Below are positions 33,553 to 42,436 of a stretch of 64,000 bases of DNA, in pieces (the first letter of the stretch is position 1; each line of letters begins with the position of its first letter). The stretch comes from Sphingobacterium cellulitidis (lineage in GTDB: Bacteria; Bacteroidota; Bacteroidia; Sphingobacteriales; Sphingobacteriaceae). The position numbers and the translations under genes are program-made. Location of the stretch: positions 682,001 through 746,000 of the forward strand of contig NOUX01000001.1 of NCBI GenBank assembly GCA_002245855.1, read 5' to 3'. The notes below the pieces were generated by a model. The model was not told the DNA's origin. It did not search any database and saw nothing but the letters and a program-made list of their open reading frames with translations.

Positions 33553-34104
33553 ATGAGAGCTAGAAACGTATATGACCTCCTCTTTAAAGCCATTGGGATA
33601 TTTATTTTTATCTATAGCTTGGAGAGTTTAAAGAATCTTTTCATCTATCTCTTTATTCCATACTCCTTTGAGCAGCCATTTCAGCTAGAAAATTATTCTG
33701 ATTTAATATTAAACATACTATACTTTTTGATCGTCTTCACAATTTCATATTTTTTTGTTTTTAAGACGGATAAAATATTGAATAAATTACCTCAGGATAC
33801 CTTTAGGAATGAAGAGGATATTGATTTTTCAGGGAATACTCAAAATAGCTTTCGAGTGATCTTGATATCCTTTGGGGTTTACCTGATGATTACCGAATTC
33901 CCAATTTTTATTTCTGGAATAATCCGACAGGTTATGGTAGTCCAAAACAATGCTGATGATTTCGGTTTTGATAGATATTACCTCTGGATTGCCTTGATTC
34001 GCTTGGTATTTGCTTTCTTTTTGATCTTTGGATCAAGGACTATAGGTAGTTATTTTTTCAAAGAAAACAATGGAACTGACCCAAATAAAAAAGAGGTAGC
34101 CTGA
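33553..34104 (+). CDS. Hypothetical four-span membrane protein
   Basis: The 183-aa protein has hydrophobic segments near 10-35, 48-70, 98-120 and 145-172. It has no motif I recognise. Its last codons, encoding NKKEVA, overlap the metG terminator palindrome. It stands alone, convergent with metG. Confidence 0.65.
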   Translation: MRARNVYDLLFKAIGIFIFIYSLESLKNLFIYLFIPYSFEQPFQLENYSDLILNILYFLIVFTISYFFVFKTDKILNKLPQDTFRNEEDIDFSGNTQNSFRVILISFGVYLMITEFPIFISGIIRQVMVVQNNADDFGFDRYYLWIALIRLVFAFFLIFGSRTIGSYFFKENNGTDPNKKEVA

Positions 34105-34119
34105 TTATTGGCTACCTCT
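34092..34119 (-). terminator. Terminator of metG, inside the facing CDS end
   Basis: On the minus strand AGAGGTAGCC and GGCTACCTCT pair around an 8-nt loop, followed by TTTTTTATTT. Its right arm on the minus strand lies within the 3' codons of the hypothetical membrane protein gene (stop at 34104). Confidence 0.85.
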
Positions 34120-34142
34120 CAATATATTCTTAGCGTATCTAA

Positions 34143-36209
34143 TTATCTCACGATGCTACCAGCGGAGATATCAGTACTTGGTCTTACAAAGTCTAAACGA
34201 CCATCAGCATCTTCCGCCATCAAGATCATTCCTTGTGATTGAATTCCTTTGATTTCACGAGGTTCCAAATTCACTAAAATAGAAACTTGTTTACCAACAA
34301 TCTCCTCAGGAGTAAAGTATTCCGCAATTCCCGAAACTACAGTGCGTTTATCAATACCTGTGTCAATAGTCAGTTTTAATAATTTCTTAGTTTTAGCTAC
34401 CTTTTCCGCAGTTAAGATTCTTCCAACACGGATATCCATTTTCATGAATTCGTCGAAGTTGATATTGGCTTTTTGTTCTGCTTTCGGTGCTGCCAAAGCA
34501 TTGCTCACCTTCGCATTTGCTAATTTATTCAGTTGGAATTCTACTTGTTCGTCTGTAATCTTATCAAACAATAATTGGGTTTCACCTAATTGATGCCCTG
34601 ATTCTAATAAATCCGATTTACCTGCATCATCCCAGCTTTTCGCCGCTAGATTCAACATCTCAAATACCTTGGTACTTGTGAATGGGAAGAATGGTTGACC
34701 TAGCAATGCAAGGTTTGCAACGATTTGGCTAGCAACAAAAAGAACTGTTTTCACACGTTCTTCATCTTGTTTGATGACCTTCCATGGTTCCTCATCAGCA
34801 AGGTATTTATTTCCCAAACGGGCAACATTCATAAATTGAGCCAATGCCTCGCGGAATCTGTATTGCGAAAGGGATTGCTTAATCAAATCTGGCAAAGCAG
34901 AAAGTTCTTTAAGAACCGCTAAATCCGATTCTGTTAATGGAGAACCCAACAATACTTTTCCATCAAAATATTTATGCGAAAGAACCATCACACGGTTCAC
35001 GAAATTACCGTAAATAGCGACTAACTCATTGTTAACACGTGCTTGAAAATCTTTCCAGGTAAATTCAGAGTCTGAAGTTTCCGGTAGAATCGAGGTTAAC
35101 ATATATCTCAATTCATCTTGTTTTCCTGGGAATTCCTCTAAATATTCATGTAACCATACCGCATGATTTCTAGAAGTAGATAGTTTATCGCCTTCTAGAT
35201 TCAAGAATTCGTTTGCAGGAACATTCTCTGGTAGAATATACTCTCCATGAGCATGAAGGATCGCTGGGAAGATAATACAGTGGAAAACGATATTATCCTT
35301 ACCAATGAAATGGATTAATGTAGAGTTTTCCTCAGCATTTGGTTGTTGCTTCCAATATTTTTCCCAATCCTTTCCTTCGTCGATTGCCCACTGTTTTGTG
35401 GCAGAAATATAGCCTATCGGAGCATCCAACCATACATATAGTTTCTTTCCTTCCGCTTCATCCAATGGTACATCTACTCCCCAGTCTAAATCCCTAGTCA
35501 TTGAACGGGGTTGTAATCCAGATTTTAACCATGACTGACACTGTCCAAAAACATTGGATTTTAACTCATTCTTTTTGCCTTCAATCAGCCATTTTTCCAA
35601 CCATGGTTGATATTTATCCAATGGCAAATACCAGTGTTTGGTTTCTTTAAGTACTGGTGCTTTTCCGCTAAGTGTAGATTTTGGGTTAATTAAATCCGTA
35701 GGATTTAAGGAAGTACCACATTTTTCACATTGGTCACCATAAGCTCCTTCATTTCCACAATGTGGACATGTACCAACAATATAGCGATCTGCTAGAAATT
35801 GATGATATTCTTCATCGTAATATTGTTCTGAGAATCGCTCAATAAATTCACCTTTTTCATATAAATTCAAAAAGAATTCTTGTGATAATTGATGATGGAT
35901 TGGCTCTGAGGTACGATGGTAGATATTAAATGAAATACCGAACTCTTCAAAGCTTTCTTTGATCTGTTGGTTGTATTTATCTATAATCTCTTGAGGTGTT
36001 ACACCTTCTTTTTTTGCTTTGATGGTAATAGCCGCCCCATGCTCATCGGATCCACATACATAAACAACATCCTTGTTGTTCAAGCGTAAGAAACGCACGA
36101 AAATATCACCGGGAATATAAGCTCCAGCAAGGTGACCTATATGTAATGGGCCATTAGCATATGGCAAGGCCGAAGTAATGGTATAACGTTGTTTACTAAA
36201 TATATCCAA
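34143..36209 (-). CDS. metG: Methionyl-tRNA synthetase
   Basis: This 688-aa class I synthetase has the HIGH box as [14 protein letters not shown], a zinc knuckle [17 protein letters not shown], the KMSKS-like DKLSTSRN (variant), and a C-terminal Trbp111/EMAP OB-fold domain ([19 protein letters not shown]) that dimerises and binds tRNA. The variant KLSTS still keeps the catalytic second Lys position as K-L-S. It has its own TAnnTTTG box upstream. Confidence 0.96.
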   Translation of the reverse strand: MDIFSKQRYTITSALPYANGPLHIGHLAGAYIPGDIFVRFLRLNNKDVVYVCGSDEHGAAITIKAKKEGVTPQEIIDKYNQQIKESFEEFGISFNIYHRTSEPIHHQLSQEFFLNLYEKGEFIERFSEQYYDEEYHQFLADRYIVGTCPHCGNEGAYGDQCEKCGTSLNPTDLINPKSTLSGKAPVLKETKHWYLPLDKYQPWLEKWLIEGKKNELKSNVFGQCQSWLKSGLQPRSMTRDLDWGVDVPLDEAEGKKLYVWLDAPIGYISATKQWAIDEGKDWEKYWKQQPNAEENSTLIHFIGKDNIVFHCIIFPAILHAHGEYILPENVPANEFLNLEGDKLSTSRNHAVWLHEYLEEFPGKQDELRYMLTSILPETSDSEFTWKDFQARVNNELVAIYGNFVNRVMVLSHKYFDGKVLLGSPLTESDLAVLKELSALPDLIKQSLSQYRFREALAQFMNVARLGNKYLADEEPWKVIKQDEERVKTVLFVASQIVANLALLGQPFFPFTSTKVFEMLNLAAKSWDDAGKSDLLESGHQLGETQLLFDKITDEQVEFQLNKLANAKVSNALAAPKAEQKANINFDEFMKMDIRVGRILTAEKVAKTKKLLKLTIDTGIDKRTVVSGIAEYFTPEEIVGKQVSILVNLEPREIKGIQSQGMILMAEDADGRLDFVRPSTDISAGSIVR

Positions 36210-36257
36210 TTTGATTGCAAATTAATGTTTAAAAAAGAGCCCTTTTGGCTTAGGGAA

Positions 36258-36265
36258 CAAAGATA
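36258..36265 (-). promoter_or_regulatory. -7 promoter box of metG
   Basis: TATCTTTG on the minus strand fits TAnnTTTG, about 49 nt before the ATG. Confidence 0.45.
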
Positions 36266-36422
36266 AGGCAAATTGAAGTATTCTACTATCACTTAGGACA
36301 TTTTCATGAAGAATAGCCAAAATAATTTTTTTAATCATAAAAATTATCTTCTTGATCTATGGTAAGAATGCTATTTTTAGGAATACGTATCTTCGATTCA
36401 GTTACAATAACTATTAATAATT

Positions 36423-36818
36423 ATGAAAAATTCAAGAATTGACTTAGGACTATTGATCATTCGCTTAGGATTCGGATTGACGATGATTGCATTTCATGGC
36501 TTACAAAAATTAATGGGTGGCCCCGAAAGATGGGCAGGTATTGGAAAATCAATGGCAAATCTAGGGATAGATTTTATGCCTACGGTTTTCGGATTCAGTG
36601 CCGGATTAGCAGAAACATTAGGTTCCTTACTTTTGATGCTCGGATTATGGACACGCCCAGCAGCAATAATTCTTGCAATAACCATGTTAGTTGCTACCTT
36701 GAACCACTTGGCAAAAGGGGATGGATTATCAGGTGCTTCCCATGCAATTGAATTTATGATCGTTTATATTGCCTTCGCTATTATGGGACCAGGTAAACTT
36801 AGTATTGATAAGAAATAA
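36423..36818 (+). CDS. DoxX family membrane protein
   Basis: A 131-aa, four-span protein with the DoxX pattern LGLLIIRLGFGLTMIAFHGLQKL and AGLAETLGSLLLMLGLWTRPAA. Family members have been linked to quinol oxidation and redox defence, but most, including this one, lack a proven role. It stands alone and faces the respiratory operon, sharing its terminator. Confidence 0.85.
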   Translation: MKNSRIDLGLLIIRLGFGLTMIAFHGLQKLMGGPERWAGIGKSMANLGIDFMPTVFGFSAGLAETLGSLLLMLGLWTRPAAIILAITMLVATLNHLAKGDGLSGASHAIEFMIVYIAFAIMGPGKLSIDKK

Positions 36819-36839
36819 CAGATTTTACATTAAAATAAA

Positions 36840-36865
36840 AAGGCTCTACTGAACAGTAGAGCCTT
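36840..36865 (-). terminator. Terminator of the ACIII-oxidase block, shared with doxX
   Basis: AAGGCTCTACTG and CAGTAGAGCCTT pair around a 2-nt loop. The T-run is better on the minus strand (TTTTTATTTT), so it mainly ends the respiratory operon. Confidence 0.85.
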
Positions 36866-36888
36866 ATATATCTTATAAAAAAAGAATA

Positions 36889-37347
36889 TTATTTAAATAC
36901 CGTGGCGTGCCAACTGTCTTTCATTGGTACCTCCCACTTTTCTGCTAAATCGCCTTCTGTCTGAACTAAATTATTGAAAACTATAGTATCAGCATTCACT
37001 TCACCTTCTTTGCATAAGGCTTCAAACACATCTCTTGACACCAATTGAATGTTGTTTTCATTATCTCTATAGCTGATCAGTGTTCTATTGAACAATCCTA
37101 TATTAAGTTCTTCCTCCAACTCTTTCAAAATCCTTACAGATTTATCAATTGAACACCCAGTAACCTGAGCAATCTCTTCATCTACTGTAAGAACAATAAA
37201 CAAATTATTAATAATTTCTGCCTTACCAGCCAATTGACTACCATGTGCAGTCCACTCTTTGATAAAAGAATCTAACTTAGCCTGAGCTATTTCATGCTCC
37301 GGTTGAGTAAAAAAACGATCTGCCTGATAAATCCAAACTTTTTTCAT
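36889..37347 (-). CDS. Conserved Bacteroidota protein of the cytochrome oxidase cluster
   Basis: A 152-aa cytoplasmic protein beginning MKKVWIYQADRFFTQPE, with TAHGSQLAGKAEIINN, VTGCSIDKSVRILKELE (about 62-78) and LFNRTLISYR. Homologues are often annotated ABC transporter ATPase, but no Walker or signature motif is present here, so I reject that name. The TGCSIDKS motif is striking and could hold an active Cys. It is the last gene of the respiratory block, 12 nt after DUF420. Function unknown. Confidence 0.7.
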   Translation of the reverse strand: MKKVWIYQADRFFTQPEHEIAQAKLDSFIKEWTAHGSQLAGKAEIINNLFIVLTVDEEIAQVTGCSIDKSVRILKELEEELNIGLFNRTLISYRDNENNIQLVSRDVFEALCKEGEVNADTIVFNNLVQTEGDLAEKWEVPMKDSWHATVFK

Positions 37348-37358
37348 ATCTCAAATTA

Positions 37359-37901
37359 TTAATGAGTGTAATAAGGAGAAATCATCAGATATACAATTAC
37401 TCCTGTTACTGCAACATAAAGCCACATTGGATAAGTGATGCGAGCCAATTTTTTATGGCGTTCATATGCACCAGCAATCCCTCTAACAAAAGTAAATAAT
37501 ACGAATGGGATAATGACCACCGATAAAATGATATGTGTCACAAGAATGAAAAAATACACATATCTAATGACTCCTTCTCCTCCATAACTGGTCGAAGTGG
37601 AGGTCATATGGTAAGCTACATACATTAATAGGAATAAGGATGAGAAAACCATACATAACTTAATCAGGTTTTCATGCATTTTTGCATTTCCTCGCTTAAT
37701 CGCAGCTACAGCAATAACTAAACAAACCGCAGTAAGTCCATTGATGGTCGCATAGATAGGAGGCAAAAAGCTAAGTGGTTCTACATCATAACCCATTTTC
37801 TTAAGGTTAATGCCAAATAACGCTGCCACTGCTAAAGGAATGATAATAGACAGGGTCCAAATTATTCCTTTATATTTCTTTTCTTCTTCTGTCATTCCCA
37901 T
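37359..37901 (-). CDS. DUF420 membrane protein, cytochrome oxidase accessory
   Basis: The 180-aa protein has five hydrophobic spans and conserved His residues (YVAYHMTST and LVTHIILS). DUF420 (CtaM-like) proteins are encoded with heme-copper oxidases and are thought to help assembly. It follows the SCO-like gene by 2 nt. Confidence 0.85.
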   Translation of the reverse strand: MGMTEEEKKYKGIIWTLSIIIPLAVAALFGINLKKMGYDVEPLSFLPPIYATINGLTAVCLVIAVAAIKRGNAKMHENLIKLCMVFSSLFLLMYVAYHMTSTSTSYGGEGVIRYVYFFILVTHIILSVVIIPFVLFTFVRGIAGAYERHKKLARITYPMWLYVAVTGVIVYLMISPYYTH

Positions 37902-37903
37902 AA

Positions 37904-38626
37904 TTACTTTCTCTCTACTTTTAATGGATTATTTCTAACCTCTTCTACTAATTGAACTTTGATTTCATCCTCTAAACGATCTAATTCAGATCTCAATGAG
38001 ATATCATAAAAACCACGAATTCGTTTTTGCGAATCAATCAAAACAAATTGATTACTGATAATAAATTTGCTACTATCTCCCGGAACAGCCATTGCTTCTA
38101 TCAACATGGACGACCTAGCATAATCAAAGATATCTACACTTGGTTTATTAACAACGAACCAATGTGGATTGATTCCTTTTTGATAAGGGGCAATATACTT
38201 TTGAAGATCTGTTGCAGAGTCATGAGGATCTACAGAAATAGAATATAGTTCCACTTTCGGATTAGATTTGAATCTAGCAGCAATGGTACTCATATCGTGA
38301 ACCAGCTGTTTCGATAATCCTTGATCTCTTGTATAAAATAAATGAACCACAGATACGGCTGTATCTGTTCCTAGAAATTTCACCGGTTTATCATCATAAT
38401 TCATGAATTCTACCGGGGATAACTGATGAAAAATGGTATCTGGGATTTCTCTCCCCATTACTCGTCTCATTTCACCAGAAAGTTTTTTGTCTCCGAACAC
38501 TGGTAACTTTAGATACTCATTAGAGCCCATTTTGTTAACCAGTATATATAAAAAACCTGGCACAAATAGAACAAGTGCCAGGATTATTAATTTTGATATA
38601 TTTTTCGAACGAGTAGTTTTACTCAT
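37904..38626 (-). CDS. SCO1/SenC-like protein lacking the copper cysteines
   Basis: The 240-aa protein has an N-terminal membrane anchor (13-30) and a thioredoxin-like domain. SCO proteins deliver copper to CuA using CxxxC and a distal His. Here the strand that should hold CxxxC reads HLFYTRDQGLSKQL (95-108) and the entire protein has no cysteine. VELYSISVDPHDS and FVLIDSQKRIRGFYD match the SCO fold. It cannot bind copper in the usual way; a structural, heme or redox-independent chaperone role is possible. Placement between DUF420 and subunit IV supports an oxidase link. Confidence 0.8.
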   Translation of the reverse strand: MSKTTRSKNISKLIILALVLFVPGFLYILVNKMGSNEYLKLPVFGDKKLSGEMRRVMGREIPDTIFHQLSPVEFMNYDDKPVKFLGTDTAVSVVHLFYTRDQGLSKQLVHDMSTIAARFKSNPKVELYSISVDPHDSATDLQKYIAPYQKGINPHWFVVNKPSVDIFDYARSSMLIEAMAVPGDSSKFIISNQFVLIDSQKRIRGFYDISLRSELDRLEDEIKVQLVEEVRNNPLKVERK

Positions 38627-38637
38627 TACTTAAATGC

Positions 38638-39015
38638 TTATTTATGTGGGAAAGTAGGCTGATGAGTCATTACAGTGTGTAAATAACCACCTTCAACCAA
38701 CATTAATATAATGAAATAGATAATAAAGAAAAATACGACAGCACAGGTGACAATAAAGCTAGATTTCTCAAACTTCAAGTGCATGAAGAATGCTACAATG
38801 TAATATGCTTTTACTAATGTCAATGCAATATAAATTACATTAACTAGCATACCTTTTTGTAGGATTCCCCAGTGGTGTACAAATCCTAAAGCGATTAAGA
38901 ATTCTAATGCTGTTAAAGCTAATAGAACAAAGAATACACTCCAGATACGTTTCTTATCCATTCCTTCGCCATGCGCATGCGCATCGTGCTCTGATATATG
39001 TTCGTGATTAGTCAT
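38638..39015 (-). CDS. Cytochrome c oxidase subunit IV
   Basis: A 125-aa protein with a His-rich N-terminus (NHEHISEHDAHAHGEG) and three spans, the form of bacterial oxidase subunit IV. I start at ATG 39015; the longer frame from 39084 overlaps the subunit III stop and would add a hydrophobic stretch not seen in the family. It is a small stabilising subunit of the oxidase. Confidence 0.88.
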   Translation of the reverse strand: MTNHEHISEHDAHAHGEGMDKKRIWSVFFVLLALTALEFLIALGFVHHWGILQKGMLVNVIYIALTLVKAYYIVAFFMHLKFEKSSFIVTCAVVFFFIIYFIILMLVEGGYLHTVMTHQPTFPHK

Positions 39016-39047
39016 GTTCAATGATGTTTTTTTAAATCCTACAAAAA

Positions 39048-39785
39048 TTATACTAGGTAGAAGAAGGTAAATACGAATACCCAAACTAAGTCTACAAAGT
39101 GCCAGTACAAACCTACTTTTTCAATCATCAAGTAAGTTCCTCTTCTCTCAAACGTATTGTTTAAGGTCATGCTCAACACGATAATGTTCAACAATACACC
39201 GATCGATACGTGGAATCCGTGGAAACCTGTAATGGTAAAGAATAAGTTAGAGAACTGCAATGCAGCTGTGTAGGAAATGTCCTTAGTAAAGTAAGGCTGT
39301 AATGCTGTGACGATGGCATCTGTATCTTCTAATCCTGTAGCAGGGTTTTGACCGAACCAGAATCCCATGTGGTGCAAGTGAGACCATTCTAAAGCTTGAC
39401 AGCCTAAGAACATAAGACCACCTAAAATAGTCCACAACATCCATTTAACAACCTCTTGTTTCGAATTTCGATGTCCTGCTTCAACGGCTAATACCATCGT
39501 TACGGAAGACATAATCAAAATAAAGGTCATGATACCCACGAAAACCAATGGTTGGCCTGAATCAGCGATCCCCGGAATCGATTGGAATACCTTATCCGCA
39601 TCAATCCAGCTAGGTTGCGCAAATTTTTGAGCACCATAATAAATCAAGAATGCAGAGAATGTAAATGCATCTGATACTAGGAAAAACCACATCATGATCT
39701 TTCCATACTCTAAGTTCCAAGGTGATTTACCTCCGCTCCAAGGTCCTTGTTTTACCTTATCCAATTGCGATACTGTTGTACTCAT
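39048..39785 (-). CDS. ctaE: Cytochrome c oxidase subunit III (first copy, 245 aa)
   Basis: Spans and motifs of the heme-copper oxidase subunit III: MMWFFLVSDAFTFSAFLIYY near the start, GFHGFHVSIGVLLN and YWHFVDLVWVFVFTFFYLV at the end. This is the longer of two tandem subunit III genes; it may be the main structural subunit. It follows the shorter copy by 9 nt. Confidence 0.93.
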   Translation of the reverse strand: MSTTVSQLDKVKQGPWSGGKSPWNLEYGKIMMWFFLVSDAFTFSAFLIYYGAQKFAQPSWIDADKVFQSIPGIADSGQPLVFVGIMTFILIMSSVTMVLAVEAGHRNSKQEVVKWMLWTILGGLMFLGCQALEWSHLHHMGFWFGQNPATGLEDTDAIVTALQPYFTKDISYTAALQFSNLFFTITGFHGFHVSIGVLLNIIVLSMTLNNTFERRGTYLMIEKVGLYWHFVDLVWVFVFTFFYLV

Positions 39786-39794
39786 TGTTTACTG

Positions 39795-40397
39795 TTATTG
39801 ATTCAAAAGTAAGAAAACATAAATATAAATCCATAATAGATCTAGAAAATGCCAAAAAATCGAGGCAAGTTCCATCCGGAAAATGTTGTTATCCAAAGCA
39901 ATCTTCCTAACTGCTCCAATATAACATCTAACCAACACCAATATTCCGGCTATGATGTGGGCTAAGTGTAAGCCTGTAAATACGTAAATGAACGATTGTG
40001 ATGCATTGCTGTTTACAAAAGTTATCCCTCTGTGGAATAACACAGACCAAGCTTCAACTTGCAACCAAAAGAACACAATACCTAATACGATAGTAATTAG
40101 TAAAAAGATCTTTTGTTTTGCTATCTGATTAGCTTTTACCGCTTTGTAAGCAAAGTGCATGCTAATACTGCTCAATACAATTACCGTGGTACTATAAATA
40201 AATGCATGTGGTAGAATAGTTTTAATCCCTTTATCCACTCCACTTGCGGTATATACTATAAATCCACTGGTTAAAGCAGCAAACATCATGAACATCCCGA
40301 TCATTCCAAGCCAAAGATTAAATTTCTTAGCTTTTCTTGATTTTAGTAGTTCCTCATTCATCAACTCTTGCTTATCCATAGATAATTGTAATTCCAT
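39795..40397 (-). CDS. Cytochrome c oxidase subunit III (second copy, 200 aa)
   Basis: A shorter, five-span subunit III homologue with LGMIGMFMMFAALTSGFIVY, YVFTGLHLAHIIAGILVL and FWHFLDLLWIYIYVFLLL. The YVFTGLHLAH and WHFLDLLW motifs are the family markers. Tandem long and short copies occur in Bacteroidota aa3-type oxidases. It lies just after ctaB. Confidence 0.9.
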   Translation of the reverse strand: MELQLSMDKQELMNEELLKSRKAKKFNLWLGMIGMFMMFAALTSGFIVYTASGVDKGIKTILPHAFIYSTTVIVLSSISMHFAYKAVKANQIAKQKIFLLITIVLGIVFFWLQVEAWSVLFHRGITFVNSNASQSFIYVFTGLHLAHIIAGILVLVRCYIGAVRKIALDNNIFRMELASIFWHFLDLLWIYIYVFLLLNQ

Positions 40398-40400
40398 TTT

Positions 40401-41309
40401 TTATTTAAAAGGTATAAAGTCAAACAACAATACTAACTGTGTTAGTGGTAAGTAGGCAAAAGATGTAAACATAATCTTCTTTGCAGTACTTACTTCCATT
40501 TTTTGTAAGTGTTGCAGACCATACCAGGTGAAAAGTAATCCACCGATTAAGGATAAGATGGTAAATACCCAACCTCCTATTCCATAATACATTGGTAGAA
40601 AACCAATTGGAATCATTAACAAACACGATATTAAAATAAACCATGCTGATAATTTATCCTTTCTGGTTGTAGGTAATAACCTAAAACCTGCTCTTTTATA
40701 ATCATCATCCGACACCCAAGCAATGGCCCAAAAATGGGGAAATTGCCAAAAGAACTGAATTGCAAACAAAACCAATGGAGTAATAACTACTGCTTGTTCA
40801 CTAACTTCTGCATATGCCAATCCGAAACCTGCGGATTTGAATGCAGCATAGTATCCAATTAGTGGAGGTAATGCTCCTGGTATTGCGCCGACCCAAACGG
40901 CGATCGGTGATTTTTGTTTTAACGGGGTATACACAAATGCATACAAGAAAATTGAAAATACTGAAAGTAAACCTGCAATAAAATTCAATCTCACTAAGAT
41001 TAACGTTCCGGCAATTCCCATGAACACGCTTAAAATCAATGCCTGTCCGGTGGTCATTCTTCCTGCTGGAAGTGGTCTATCCTCGGTACGCTTCATTAAT
41101 TTATCAAGATCCTTCTCTATGATCTCATTAAATCCATTCGCCGCACCAGTTACTAAAAACCCACCAATCGTTAATAATGCCCAATTAAACCAGATTATAT
41201 CTCCTTGCTGTGTCGCTCCAATTAAAAACGAAATCGAAGCAGAGAACACAACTGTAAGCGTAAGCCTCAGCTTGACAAGTTTATTAAAATCTGAAATAAA
41301 TTCCTTCAT
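40401..41309 (-). CDS. ctaB: Protoheme IX farnesyltransferase (heme O synthase)
   Basis: CtaB attaches the farnesyl tail to heme B. It is a UbiA-type membrane enzyme of about 302 aa with the two Asp-rich motifs NGFNEIIEKDLDKLMKRTEDRPL and FWAIAWVSDDDYKRAGFRLLP (each in part). I take ATG 41309; the frame's TTG 6 nt earlier is less likely. It is 15 nt from ctaA, so heme O and heme A synthesis are coupled. Confidence 0.95.
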   Translation of the reverse strand: MKEFISDFNKLVKLRLTLTVVFSASISFLIGATQQGDIIWFNWALLTIGGFLVTGAANGFNEIIEKDLDKLMKRTEDRPLPAGRMTTGQALILSVFMGIAGTLILVRLNFIAGLLSVFSIFLYAFVYTPLKQKSPIAVWVGAIPGALPPLIGYYAAFKSAGFGLAYAEVSEQAVVITPLVLFAIQFFWQFPHFWAIAWVSDDDYKRAGFRLLPTTRKDKLSAWFILISCLLMIPIGFLPMYYGIGGWVFTILSLIGGLLFTWYGLQHLQKMEVSTAKKIMFTSFAYLPLTQLVLLFDFIPFK

Positions 41310-41324
41310 AGTCAAAATATATCC

Positions 41325-42383
41325 TTAAACAGTTGCTGAGTTAAGTTTTGATGGCTTATTCAGAATCAACAATAAATAATATTGTGCTCCAACCAATAAA
41401 CTTGCAATCACTAAATGTACTGTTTGTGCAACTGCAGGAACATGAAACCTTGCCAAAATAATTCCTGACAACATCTGTATACAAACCAACACTAACGATA
41501 TCTTGGCATAATTAAATTGAACAGTTCCATTCAACTCAGAAGCTCTTAGCTTAAAGTATAAAAATACTGTTAAAGCTAAAGTAACATATGCTAAGATTCG
41601 ATGTGTATGATATGGCAACCCAATGGATTCAATCCATTCACTCCGAGGAAGTCCTTGTTGATTCAAATGATCAATCACTTCTCGGACTTCTGTCCCAAAC
41701 ACAACTTGAACAACTAATAGCGCAATTGAAAACAATGTAATCCAAGTAAAACTCTGATCTCTATTTTTCAAGTACTTGTCATTCCTAAATTTGATAGCCC
41801 AATAGTACGTTTGAATTGCTATACAAACGATTATCAATGCTAACAACATGTGAATGGTAATGACCCAAGGTGTTAGGTTTGTTGAAACAACAATTGACCC
41901 TAACCAGGCTTGTATCACAACGACAATAAGATTAAGAACGCTCCATATTGCTATGGCTTTTTTCCTTTTCCAATAAGTAAAAGAATATATTGCTGTAAAC
42001 AGCATACTGAAACCGGCTAAAACTCCAGTCAGACGATTAACATACTCTGTCCAAGTTTTTACAGCATTGAACTCTTCATGCTCATGGATGGTTTCATCGT
42101 GTCGAATTTGATCTGCTAGATGTGAGTAGCCAAAGGCTTCTATCATTTTTGCAAATCGTTCATTCTTTTTTACTCTACCTTCAACATAATGTTGCTCATA
42201 GCCTTCAGGCAATTGAGAAACATCGGTCGGCGGAATAATCCTGTTGAAACACTTTGGCCAATCCGGACAGCCCATTCCTGAACCTGTACTCCGAACGACA
42301 CCACCTGCTGTTATTACTAAGAAAAGAACGAAAATCGTGATCTTATTTATCCGTATAAAACGCTTTTCAGCTGCTGGATACAT
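41325..42383 (-). CDS. ctaA: Heme A synthase
   Basis: CtaA (COX15 family) oxidises the heme O methyl group to the formyl of heme A. The 352-aa, eight-span protein shows GGVVRSTGSGMGCPDWPKCF (with the Cys pair), TEYVNRLTGVLAG and WITIHMLLALIIV-like His motifs, and HTHRILAYVTLALT near the second heme site. It carries an AAAGGAGAG Shine-Dalgarno at 7 nt before ATG, unusual in this window, after a hairpin that may end the coxA message. Confidence 0.95.
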   Translation of the reverse strand: MYPAAEKRFIRINKITIFVLFLVITAGGVVRSTGSGMGCPDWPKCFNRIIPPTDVSQLPEGYEQHYVEGRVKKNERFAKMIEAFGYSHLADQIRHDETIHEHEEFNAVKTWTEYVNRLTGVLAGFSMLFTAIYSFTYWKRKKAIAIWSVLNLIVVVIQAWLGSIVVSTNLTPWVITIHMLLALIIVCIAIQTYYWAIKFRNDKYLKNRDQSFTWITLFSIALLVVQVVFGTEVREVIDHLNQQGLPRSEWIESIGLPYHTHRILAYVTLALTVFLYFKLRASELNGTVQFNYAKISLVLVCIQMLSGIILARFHVPAVAQTVHLVIASLLVGAQYYLLLILNKPSKLNSATV

Positions 42384-42418
42384 AGATCTCTCCTTTTACA
42401 TTAAAAAGTATAAAGAGA

Positions 42419-42436
42419 GGTAGGTAATAACCTACC
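42419..42436 (-). terminator. Hairpin between coxA and ctaA, possible attenuator
   Basis: GGTAGGT and ACCTACC pair around a 4-nt loop and overlap the coxA stop codon; the minus strand continues TCTCTTTATACTTTTT. A partial terminator here would keep heme A and assembly genes below the oxidase subunits. Confidence 0.5.

Noticed and set aside
36889..37347. ABC transporter ATPase
   Set aside because: No Walker A, Walker B or LSGGQ motif and only 152 aa.
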